Under the pieces are notes generated by a model that made no database searches, was not told the DNA's origin, and worked only from the letters and a program-made list of their open reading frames with translations. A stretch of 64,000 nucleotides of DNA from Peribacillus sp. FSL H8-0477 (GTDB lineage: Bacteria > Bacillota > Bacilli > Bacillales > DSM-1321), in assembly GCF_038002765.1 (NCBI RefSeq), contig NZ_JBBODE010000001.1:124001-188000 (forward strand). Direction: 5' to 3'. Within the stretch, counting starts at the first letter, position 1. Every line of letters starts with the position of its first letter. This document shows, in pieces, positions 36,144 to 42,842 of the stretch. A program made the position numbers and the translations under genes.

Positions 36144-36581
36144 ATGACAAAAATCTACTTAACTGAAAAACAACAAGCGCAATTAAAATGTAATCCCTAC
36201 GTACAGGCAGTTAGTGAAAAGGCCATTACCTATACAGATGAATTTAAGCGCCATTTTATTGCAGAAAATGAGAAAGGAAAGCTACCAAGAATCATTTTTG
36301 AAGAAGCGGGATTAGATGTCGAATTAATCGGTTTGGAGCGTGTGAGTTCTTCCGCAAAACGTTGGCGAGCAGCGTATCGAAAAGCTGGTATAGACGGTTT
36401 ACAGGATACACGTAAAACGAATTCAGGACACCCACTTGAACGGGAACTAAGCCTGGAAGAAAAATACGCACGATTAGAAGCGAAAATGCGATTACTTGAG
36501 GCAGAGAACGAACTACTAAAAAAGCTGGATCTACTCGAAAGGCAGATGAGGAAGAAGAAATCACAATGGAAGCGAAAATAA
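36144..36581 (+). CDS. IS3-family OrfA (helix-turn-helix and leucine zipper)
   Basis: The 145-residue protein has an N-terminal helix-turn-helix (YTDEFKRHFIAENEKGKLPR, ERVSSSAKRWRAAYRKAG) and a C-terminal coiled coil (KYARLEAKMRLLEAENELLK) for multimerisation. I take the ATG at 36144, with GGGAG upstream; ten codons before it lack a ribosome site. It binds the element ends and, by frameshifting, supplies the N-terminus of the transposase. Confidence 0.88.
   Translation: MTKIYLTEKQQAQLKCNPYVQAVSEKAITYTDEFKRHFIAENEKGKLPRIIFEEAGLDVELIGLERVSSSAKRWRAAYRKAGIDGLQDTRKTNSGHPLERELSLEEKYARLEAKMRLLEAENELLKKLDLLERQMRKKKSQWKRK
36518..36524 (+). promoter_or_regulatory. A_AAA_AAG programmed -1 frameshift site
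   Basis: The heptamer AAAAAAG lies in orfA frame as CTA AAA AAG. A -1 slip enters the orfB frame, which is open from 36500, and continues GSTRKADEEEEITMEAK into orfB. This is the usual IS3-family way to make the OrfAB transposase. Confidence 0.85.
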
Positions 36582-37474
36582 AATTTGAACTGATTTATGG
36601 CGCCATCAATAAATACGGATTGAAGCGCATGGTGAGCTACTTCTGTGAACTGATGGGGGTTTCTCGCTCAGGTTATTACAATTATTTTGATGAACGCTCT
36701 GCACAAAACCGTGCAGATCAAGATGTGGCAGATGAAGTGGTGAAAGAAATCATTTTAAAGGCGTATTATTTCCGAGGACGCAAAAAGGGAGCACGCCAAA
36801 TCAAAATGACGCTTCAAAATCAATATAGTGTCACATATAACTTAAAACGAATTCGCCGTATTATGAAGAAATTCGATATTATCTGTCCAATTCGTAAGGC
36901 CAATCCCTATCGACGCATGGCAAAAGCAACGAAAGAACATCGGACATGCCAAAATGAACTAAACCGTAACTTCAAGCAAGGTGTGGCAGGAAAAGTGTTA
37001 TTAACAGATATCACGTATTTGACGTATAGAGGCGGAAAACGTGCTTATTTATCAACGATTAAAGACGCAGAAACGAACGAAATTTTAGCGTATGAGGTGT
37101 CCGATTCCTTATCGCTGGATATCGCCCTCCATACAGTAAAGAAATTGAAAAAGCATAAGCATTTAGCGAAAGATGCGTTTATCCATTCGGATCAGGGTTT
37201 CCATTATACGAGCCCTATTTATCAAACCTTAGTAAAGAAAATGGGCCTAGGCCAGTCGATGTCACGCCGTGGCAACTGTTGGGATAATGCGCCCCAAGAA
37301 TCCTTCTTTGGGCATTTTAAAGATGAAGCCAATCTAAAGGAATGTGAGACATTAGAAGCAGTGAAACGAGAAATTAAAAGTTATATGACGTACTACAATC
37401 ATTATCGAGGCCAGTGGAATTTAAAAAAGCTGCCGCCTGTAAAATACAGACAGCAGCTTCAACAAGTTGCCTAG
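36566..37474 (+). CDS. IS3-family OrfB transposase (DDE integrase)
   Basis: An HTH_21-type N-terminal region (ARQIKMTLQNQYSVTYNLKR) precedes the rve integrase core. The catalytic acids are D in LLTDITYLTY, D in HSDQGFHYTS and E in NAPQESFFGHFKDE, with DDE spacing as in the family. 302 residues from the internal ATG; the functional enzyme is the OrfAB fusion made at the slippery site. orfA and orfB overlap by 16 bp. Confidence 0.93.
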   Translation: MEAKIKFELIYGAINKYGLKRMVSYFCELMGVSRSGYYNYFDERSAQNRADQDVADEVVKEIILKAYYFRGRKKGARQIKMTLQNQYSVTYNLKRIRRIMKKFDIICPIRKANPYRRMAKATKEHRTCQNELNRNFKQGVAGKVLLTDITYLTYRGGKRAYLSTIKDAETNEILAYEVSDSLSLDIALHTVKKLKKHKHLAKDAFIHSDQGFHYTSPIYQTLVKKMGLGQSMSRRGNCWDNAPQESFFGHFKDEANLKECETLEAVKREIKSYMTYYNHYRGQWNLKKLPPVKYRQQLQQVA

Positions 37475-37537
37475 GCTTTTTCAAAATGCCCTTTACAAAG
37501 GGTACACTTTATAGAAGGGCCTGGGTTATATTTTGGA

Positions 37538-38170
37538 TTATTCGACAACCAATCCTAATAATCCTGCAAAACCAATAGCTTGATCGGGTGTCACAATGCA
37601 TCCTCGGATATCTTCAACATCAACCATCAGTTGACTAAACATACACGTTCTAAGATCGATTCCTTTAAGGGAAGTACCACTGAAACTCGTTTCATTTAAG
37701 TCACAATCATCAAACGCTACTTTGGTGAAGTTTGATTCATAAAAATCAGCGTTCCGGATTGAGCAATTCTTAAACTGCACCTGTTTCATTTTACTATATC
37801 CAAATGATGTTAAGTTCGCATGGCACTCTTCAAACAACGTATTGTGAATCGTTGCATCCGATAAATTCATTCCTAAAGTCTTTGAATCACGGAACTCTAC
37901 ACGGTGAATAATCGCATCACTAAAGTTGGCATTTGATAAATCACACTTTTCAAAAATGACATCGGTTAATTCGATATTTTTAAAATTCACATCGATGAAA
38001 CGAACATTTTTAAATACAACCTGCTCAAAACGAATACGATGGACCTCTTCGCCTATAACGGAACAATTTGATATTTCAAAGAGGTTGAAATACGTTTCTT
38101 CCATATCAAGCGTGTTCGTAGGTGTAAGTTCATCTGTAATTTTAGGTTTCTGAATTTTAATTACTGACAT
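37538..38170 (-). CDS. Pentapeptide-repeat protein
   Basis: After a 30-residue lead the 210-residue protein consists of pentapeptide repeats (FKNVRFIDVNFKNIELTDVI, CDLSNANFSDAIIHRVEFRD), which build a right-handed quadrilateral beta helix. AAGGATG precedes the ATG. Members such as Qnr/MfpA protect gyrase, but most have no known role. Its terminator is interrupted by IS element 1, and the other pentapeptide protein of the window lies just beyond that element. Confidence 0.82.
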   Translation of the reverse strand: MSVIKIQKPKITDELTPTNTLDMEETYFNLFEISNCSVIGEEVHRIRFEQVVFKNVRFIDVNFKNIELTDVIFEKCDLSNANFSDAIIHRVEFRDSKTLGMNLSDATIHNTLFEECHANLTSFGYSKMKQVQFKNCSIRNADFYESNFTKVAFDDCDLNETSFSGTSLKGIDLRTCMFSQLMVDVEDIRGCIVTPDQAIGFAGLLGLVVE

Positions 38171-38477
38171 CTAATCATCCTTACCTTTTAATTTAACTGG
38201 CTGTCCTATTGTAACACCTTATAAAAATCATTTTCACCCTAGACTTTTTCTAATGATTCGCTAGCGCTTGAACTTTTTTATCAATTTATCTAGAATTCTA
38301 CTACTTTTTGCTTCAATCTATTCATAAGAATTTCCTGGCCAAAAAATGAAATTCATCATCCTACTTCTATATTCATTCCAAAATAAAATTCTAACCACCT
38401 CTTTTACTCCTGTATCTAGACCCTATCTTCTCCACATGGTAAAATTTAGATATATTTTCAGTAGGGAGTGATTCATA
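38171..38477. other. A/T-rich intergenic region, nothing recognised
   Basis: Divergent promoters for the pentapeptide gene and the 115-aa gene should lie here. I see no operator-like palindrome, repeat or coding frame. Confidence 0.5.
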
Positions 38478-38825
38478 ATGAATAATCGTGAAATTATTAT
38501 AGAGATTGATAAGATTACCTCAGGAAAAAATAACATTATATCTTTTGTGAGAAATAACGAACAAATTAACTTTCCTCCCTTGACTCTCAAACCTTACTCA
38601 ACAATATCTGAATATAACTATAATCATCACTTTGATAAAGAAGACCTAATCAAACTTAATAAGCAGTATCCCTCAATACACCCCAATGATACGAACGAAA
38701 ATATAAATATATGGGCTAAGAACATTAAAGCTGCCTTTAAACAGCTAATCCAAACAGGTGATTTTGATAGAACTTACAATTACCATGGTGATAAGGTTTC
38801 TGTAAAATATATATGGGTTAAGTAA
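38478..38825 (+). CDS. Hypothetical protein, 115 aa
   Basis: The soluble product begins NNREIIIEIDKITSGKNNII and is rich in Asn, Ile, Lys and Tyr. Its A+T content is clearly higher than that of its neighbours, suggesting acquisition. GGGAGTGA lies before the ATG. No motif or family is recognised. A monocistronic gene between a pentapeptide protein and an MFS transporter. Confidence 0.62.
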   Translation: MNNREIIIEIDKITSGKNNIISFVRNNEQINFPPLTLKPYSTISEYNYNHHFDKEDLIKLNKQYPSIHPNDTNENINIWAKNIKAAFKQLIQTGDFDRTYNYHGDKVSVKYIWVK

Positions 38826-38856
38826 AGATTAAATCCGAATAATCCACAAATAACAC

Positions 38857-38884
38857 AAAAAAACCTGTCAAAATCGACAGGTTA
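38857..38884 (-). terminator. Rho-independent terminator of the MFS gene
   Basis: AACCTGTC and GACAGGTT form an 8-bp stem with a 6-base loop; on the minus strand it is followed by TTTTT. Confidence 0.85.
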
Positions 38885-38911
38885 ATCGTTTCTATTTACT
38901 TTGACTGGTTT

Positions 38912-40054
38912 TCACCTTGCTTTATATTTACGAATAATCAAAAACACGCCGAAAAGGACACCGAGGAAGGACATGGCCGATATCGTGAAGTAGAAGACAT
39001 GGCCGCCAAATCCTTTATATAAATATCCTCCAGCATAGGAAGCGATAATGCCGGACATTCCAAAGAATAAGAGGGCTAGTACGGTTTGGCCTGTTGCCCG
39101 CCATTCTTTCGGCATAATTTGATACAAGTATTGAATCGCTGCCGTATAAAATACTGGGAACGTTAACATCTGCAGGATTTGCAGGAGTGTTAGCAGCATA
39201 GGACTTGAAACGAATGCTGATGCAAAAAAGCGTAGAAAATAGAAAAACGTCGCAATCGTAATAATTTCAAGTTCTTTTCCTTTTCGCAGCCACCAAAAGC
39301 TTAAGGCAAAAATCACAATTTCACTAGTAGCTGATAAAAAGAAGGCCATTCCTACTAATGAGGTGTCTCCTCCAAGGGTCAGGATATGTATGCCTAAAAA
39401 CGTGTCATTCATACGAGCCGGCACAGAACTGATAAAGACTAAGCCCAGGAAAAGCAGCATTTCTTTATTGGTGAGTACTTGCTTTAATCCAGCTATTGTT
39501 ACAGGTTTAGTTGAAGCCTGTACTTCTGGCATCAGCCAGATGACACCAAATGAAAGGATCCCTAATACCACGAATAAAATGGACACACTGCTCATCCCAA
39601 AATAATCCATCGCATAGCCTGCAATTAAGGACAATACCGCGTAGCCTAATGCCCCATATGTACGAACCGAACCGTAGCTGATACCGGCAGTTTCTGATAC
39701 CGTAAAATTCATACTCTCAGTCAACGGATCCAGTGGCATTAAAAAGAAATAGACAAAAAGGGCAAATATAATGAGTAATAAAAAACTATCTACACTAAAT
39801 AAGAAATAACCGAAAACAGCTGTACAGCTAACGAGGATCAACATGACGATTCGAATGGTTTTCGTTTTGTCACTGATAAAGCCCCATAACGGCTGAGCAA
39901 TCAACGTCACCAAGCCGCCAGTCCCGATAATGAGACCAATCTCACTAGTTGATAAACCCTGTTGTCCTAAGTAGACAGGTAAAAAAGGAATGAAAAGTGC
40001 AAGTAATCCAAAAAATAAAAAATTATATCCTTTTAATAAATAGGCCGTTTTCAA
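38912..40054 (-). CDS. MFS transporter of the PPP/LacY-like type
   Basis: A 380-residue, 12-helix transporter. YNFLFFGLLALFIPFLPVYL and GTGGLVTLIAQPLWGFISDK are typical of the YwbF/PPP branch, and LWGFISDKTKTIR is the motif A loop. The TTG at 40054 has AGGGGAA seven bases upstream; earlier codons include Cys-rich sequence unlike the family. Related members import nucleosides, sugars or phenylpropionate; the substrate is open here. Confidence 0.78.
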   Translation of the reverse strand: MKTAYLLKGYNFLFFGLLALFIPFLPVYLGQQGLSTSEIGLIIGTGGLVTLIAQPLWGFISDKTKTIRIVMLILVSCTAVFGYFLFSVDSFLLLIIFALFVYFFLMPLDPLTESMNFTVSETAGISYGSVRTYGALGYAVLSLIAGYAMDYFGMSSVSILFVVLGILSFGVIWLMPEVQASTKPVTIAGLKQVLTNKEMLLFLGLVFISSVPARMNDTFLGIHILTLGGDTSLVGMAFFLSATSEIVIFALSFWWLRKGKELEIITIATFFYFLRFFASAFVSSPMLLTLLQILQMLTFPVFYTAAIQYLYQIMPKEWRATGQTVLALLFFGMSGIIASYAGGYLYKGFGGHVFYFTISAMSFLGVLFGVFLIIRKYKAR

Positions 40055-40259
40055 ACAAATTCCCCTTCCCAGGCAATGCAAGCAAACCCAGTTATTCTCG
40101 ATGCGGTAAACCATCCATTATTGTAACTGATTTGCCTAGGAATCACCACACAACTTATGATTCTTCACAAAATTCTTAGAACTCTCTTCAAAAATATCCC
40201 ATAGAAAGAAAACCTGGTATATAATTCATTACAACACGAATCAGTAGGAAGGTGATTAT

Positions 40260-40751
40260 CTGAGTAAGAAGAATCTTTTGATGTGGACTTCCTTAACAGG
40301 AAATGTTCTTTTAGCGATCGTATTAATCACGCATTACTTAAACCAGAATACTGTGCATGAAGAATTATTTGTAGAAGTACAGTATTCATTGGTTGAGTTA
40401 GATGGAGTCATTCAACATCAACAAACTAATGAGTGGTCTGAACCAAATTTAGTAACCACTAAGGTTAACGAAGTGTTACATCGATTAGAGACAGCAAGGA
40501 ACAGTGGAAGTTATTCAGGTTGGCTTTCGAAGACTGAAAAAAAAATAATGGAGCAATTTTATCTGACATTAAGCCTCTTCCCTCATAATCACTCATATGA
40601 ATTCAGTGTTTTGAATCAGAGCGACATTCAACGTTTTGAAGCATTGCGTTCATCACTTCGAATCGTAGGAATTGGAATGGAATTACAAAGTATGGATTGG
40701 GAAAGCTTCATTTCCGCAGTGGAAAGATTAGAAATTCTTATTCATACATAA
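40260..40751 (+). CDS. Membrane-anchored hypothetical protein, probable CTG start
   Basis: One N-terminal helix (LTGNVLLAIVLITHYL) anchors a soluble helical domain of about 130 residues. Only the rare CTG at 40260 has a good ribosome site (GGAAGG seven bases upstream), giving SKKNLLMWTSL at the N-terminus; the TTG at 40278 or ATG at 40281 lack one. No family recognised. A terminator follows the stop. Confidence 0.62.
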   Translation: MSKKNLLMWTSLTGNVLLAIVLITHYLNQNTVHEELFVEVQYSLVELDGVIQHQQTNEWSEPNLVTTKVNEVLHRLETARNSGSYSGWLSKTEKKIMEQFYLTLSLFPHNHSYEFSVLNQSDIQRFEALRSSLRIVGIGMELQSMDWESFISAVERLEILIHT

Positions 40752-40756
40752 AAGGA

Positions 40757-40792
40757 GCCCTGCAAGATGATGTCAATCTTACAGGGCATTTT
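40757..40792. terminator. Rho-independent terminator, twin of the RND-gene terminator
   Basis: GCCCTGCAAGAT and ATCTTACAGGGC pair around a 7-base loop, then ATTTTTT. Its sequence closely matches the terminator of the RND gene that IS element 2 has split. Confidence 0.85.
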
Positions 40793-40831
40793 TTAGTTTT
40801 CGTCTATCTCGCTACGCGTCAAATACTCGAA
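40793..40831 (-). pseudogene. Decayed 3' end of a second RND-transporter gene
   Basis: On the minus strand the 12 codons before a TAA read FEYLTRSEIDEN, against KKKRSEIEEN at the end of the RND exporter at 42843. The nucleotide match continues through the stop into a near-identical terminator. A stop precedes the 12 codons, so only the tail survives. Confidence 0.6.
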
Positions 40832-40888
40832 TTATCTTTTAAGTTAACATAAATTCACACAGCTTTCTATCGCTCTGGATGGAAACAT

Positions 40889-41236
40889 TCACTTGCCAAA
40901 TTCACCTCGGACAGTTCGACTCATATCAATGACTTTGGTCATTTGATTGTATAAGTTATTAATCTGTTCATCCTTATCCACTTTCTCCAAAACCTGACTT
41001 TGGTGCTCCTTATTATGATATCGGTTAATTTCTAACATAAGGATTTCGTTTTCGTGTAGTTCAACAGCTGATTCCATTCCTAAACAACCATATTCCGATT
41101 GAGTGGATGCGGCAGTATATGTTTCACTTTCGATCGCCCCATACTCTTTGTATATACGTTCAGCTTCAAGATTGATTTTTAAAAATTGTTCTTTGTTTTC
41201 TTCTAGTACAGGATACAGGTAAATTTCTACATACAC
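40889..41236 (-). CDS. DUF1428-like small protein
   Basis: The 115-residue protein has the shape of dimeric alpha-beta-barrel proteins such as YbaA: an initial strand VEIYLYPV, KEQFLKINLEAERIYKEYGA, a middle HENEILMLEINRY strand and a helical end. No catalytic set is visible. Function unknown. The ATG is preceded by AAAGGAGG. Confidence 0.6.
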   Translation of the reverse strand: MYVEIYLYPVLEENKEQFLKINLEAERIYKEYGAIESETYTAASTQSEYGCLGMESAVELHENEILMLEINRYHNKEHQSQVLEKVDKDEQINNLYNQMTKVIDMSRTVRGEFGK

Positions 41237-41381
41237 GATTATTCCTCCTTTGATAAAATGGGTAGGATTTAGTTTAGCACATAAATTCCAATTATATCCA
41301 TATTTAGATAATCAAACGAAAAGAAAAAGCCCCGCAAGATGATGTCCATCTGATGTGACCCCTAAAAGTTAGAGTTTTATA

Positions 41382-42158
41382 TTACGCAGCCAATTGGTTG
41401 GTTTGAAGACGGTATTGTACCGGACTCATTCCAGCCAATTTCTGTTTAATGCGTTGGTTATTATAATAATAAATGTAGGACTCGATAGTCCGTTTCAGTT
41501 CCTCGTACGTGCGAAGTGGTTCACCATAATACATCTCTTGCTTTAATAATCCGAAGAAGTTCTCCATAGGCGAGTTATCTAAGCAGTTTCCCTTTCGGGA
41601 CATGCTTTGGAACACGTTATGTTTTTTCAATGTATGGACCCATTTTCTATGCTGATAATGCCAGCCTTGATCTGAATGGATGGTCGTTCGGTATCTTGCC
41701 TCTTTTACTACTCGAAGAGTTTCCTTCAAAGGCTCTATTACAAAGTCCAGTGTCGGATGCATACTCATCCCATATGAAAGAATTTCACCATTATACATAT
41801 CCAAAATCGGACTGAGGTAGAGTTTACCTCCATCCGCACACTTGAATTCTGTGATGTCGGTGGTGAGTTTTTGATAGGGAATAGGGGTCTTAAACCGGCG
41901 ATGGATTCTGTTCTTCGCTACCGTGCCAATTGTTCCTTTGTACGAACTAAATCGACGTGATTTACGGGTGAACTTATCCCCTTTCAATCCAAGCTTTCTC
42001 ATGATGCGTTGTACTTTCTTATGATTCACTAGGAGCCCCTGGTTCTTTAACGCTAAACGAATCCTGCGATACCCATAGTTGCCATTATGCTCTTCAAAAA
42101 TAGCTTGAATGATTTCTTCTACTTCTTGATGAGGGTTTTCTTGCTTCATTTTTTTCAC
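41382..42158 (-). CDS. IS3-family OrfB transposase (DDE integrase)
   Basis: The rve core has its catalytic acids in LTTDITEFKC, IHSDQGWHYQ and NSPMENFFGLLKQE. GNYGYRRIRLALKNQG is the HTH_21-type region. The frame is open upstream to about 42295 and reads ALSYELKEEFRLKDVLQFIG, the normal beginning of OrfB, so the real product is the OrfAB fusion and not a protein starting at the internal ATG. Confidence 0.92.
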   Translation of the reverse strand: MKKMKQENPHQEVEEIIQAIFEEHNGNYGYRRIRLALKNQGLLVNHKKVQRIMRKLGLKGDKFTRKSRRFSSYKGTIGTVAKNRIHRRFKTPIPYQKLTTDITEFKCADGGKLYLSPILDMYNGEILSYGMSMHPTLDFVIEPLKETLRVVKEARYRTTIHSDQGWHYQHRKWVHTLKKHNVFQSMSRKGNCLDNSPMENFFGLLKQEMYYGEPLRTYEELKRTIESYIYYYNNQRIKQKLAGMSPVQYRLQTNQLAA

Positions 42159-42208
42159 ATGGTAATGATAAGAAGATTCGGGAATACCTATGAACTGAAG
42201 TACATCCT

Positions 42209-42772
42209 TCAGTCGGAATTCTTCTTTGAGTTCGTATGATAGCGCTGCTTGTGCTTTTCGAGATAACCGTCCGGATCCATCTGAAAAGCGCGCAACTTTT
42301 TTAGGTACTCGTTCTCCAAACGCAGAAGTTCATTTTCCCTTTTGAGTTTCTGTTCAACGGTCATCTCTTTTACAGGCTGTTTTCTTCTTTGATTGTTCTT
42401 CGCTTTGTCTGACATGGCTGGCCGTCCTTTCGGTTTAAGTAGGCCTTCCACACCACTCTCAAGGAGTTTTCCTTTCCACGAAGCAATCAAAGGTGGATTG
42501 GTTAACCCGAAGTGAAGAGCCGTTTCAGTGTAAGAAGCGCCTGTCCTTTTCATAAAGCTTAGTACATCAAGCTTGAATTGAACAGAGTAAAATTCATTGG
42601 TTTTCTTTCTAGAAAGTCCAACTGCGCCTTGGTTCTTGTATATATTTACCCAATTTCTTAATTGCGTAGGTGATTTTATCTCGTATTTACGAACAAGTAG
42701 TTTGAAGCCAAGTGGACCATTCAGATACTCTCTCACAATCATCAACTTAAACTCATCGCTATATTTAGCCAT
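42209..42772 (-). CDS. IS3-family OrfA, IS150 type with two helix-turn-helix units
   Basis: The 187-residue protein has two HTH blocks (KYSDEFKLMIVREYLNGPLG and YSVQFKLDVLSFMKRTGASY) and a C-terminal leucine zipper (KLKRENELLRLENEYLKKL). Two HTH domains are typical of the IS150 group. The ATG at 42772 follows GGGGTG; the earlier TTG is inside that ribosome site. Confidence 0.88.
   Translation of the reverse strand: MAKYSDEFKLMIVREYLNGPLGFKLLVRKYEIKSPTQLRNWVNIYKNQGAVGLSRKKTNEFYSVQFKLDVLSFMKRTGASYTETALHFGLTNPPLIASWKGKLLESGVEGLLKPKGRPAMSDKAKNNQRRKQPVKEMTVEQKLKRENELLRLENEYLKKLRAFQMDPDGYLEKHKQRYHTNSKKNSD
42296..42302 (-). promoter_or_regulatory. A_AAA_AAG programmed -1 frameshift site
   Basis: On the minus strand CTA AAA AAG TTG occurs in orfA frame. 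A -1 slip leads into VARFSDGSGRLSRKAQAALS and on into OrfB without a stop. Confidence 0.83.
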
Positions 42773-42842
42773 ACTAAAACACCCCAAAAGTTAGATTATG
42801 ACTCTAACTTTTGGGGTGCACTTCAATCTTACAGGGCTTTTA

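Larger units (their letters stand above)
36049..37511 (+). mobile_element. IS3-family insertion sequence (IS element 1)
   Basis: The 1463-bp element has terminal inverted repeats TAAA(A/G)TGTACCCT and a 3-bp target duplication TAG at 36046-36048 and 37512-37514. It carries orfA and orfB in -1 relative frames. Just inside the left end, TACCCTACAAGATAGAC pairs with GTCTATCTTGTAGGGTA (about 36056-36102), a 17-bp stem followed by TTTTTATTT. This would stop outside transcription from entering the transposase. Both ORFs and both ends are intact, so it may be active. Confidence 0.9.
36036..37519 (-). terminator. Terminator of the pentapeptide gene, split by the first IS
   Basis: CCCTTC (36036-36041) and GAAGGG (37514-37519) flank the insertion. 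Joining the outer sequences with one copy of TAG gives CCCTTC-CTAATA-GAAGGG, a perfect 6-bp hairpin. On the minus strand it is followed by seven T, a standard terminator for the pentapeptide gene at 37538. Confidence 0.75.
41350..42825 (-). mobile_element. IS3-family (IS150-group-like) insertion sequence (IS element 2)
   Basis: The 1476-bp element has imperfect terminal repeats (TGATGTGACCCCTAAAAGTT at one end, TGAAGTGCACCCCAAAAGTT at the other) and a 3-bp duplication ATC at 41347-41349 and 42826-42828. At the orfA end CACCCCAAAAGTTAGA (42780-42795) pairs perfectly with TCTAACTTTTGGGGTG (42803-42818); an outside transcript would fold this and hide the orfA ribosome site GGGGTG. Both ORFs are intact. 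Confidence 0.92.

Noticed and set aside
36054..37506. Placing the ends of IS element 1 at TGTACCC/GGGTACA
   Set aside because: With these ends the flanks do not match. Moving out five bases on each side lengthens the inverted repeat and gives a clean TAG duplication.
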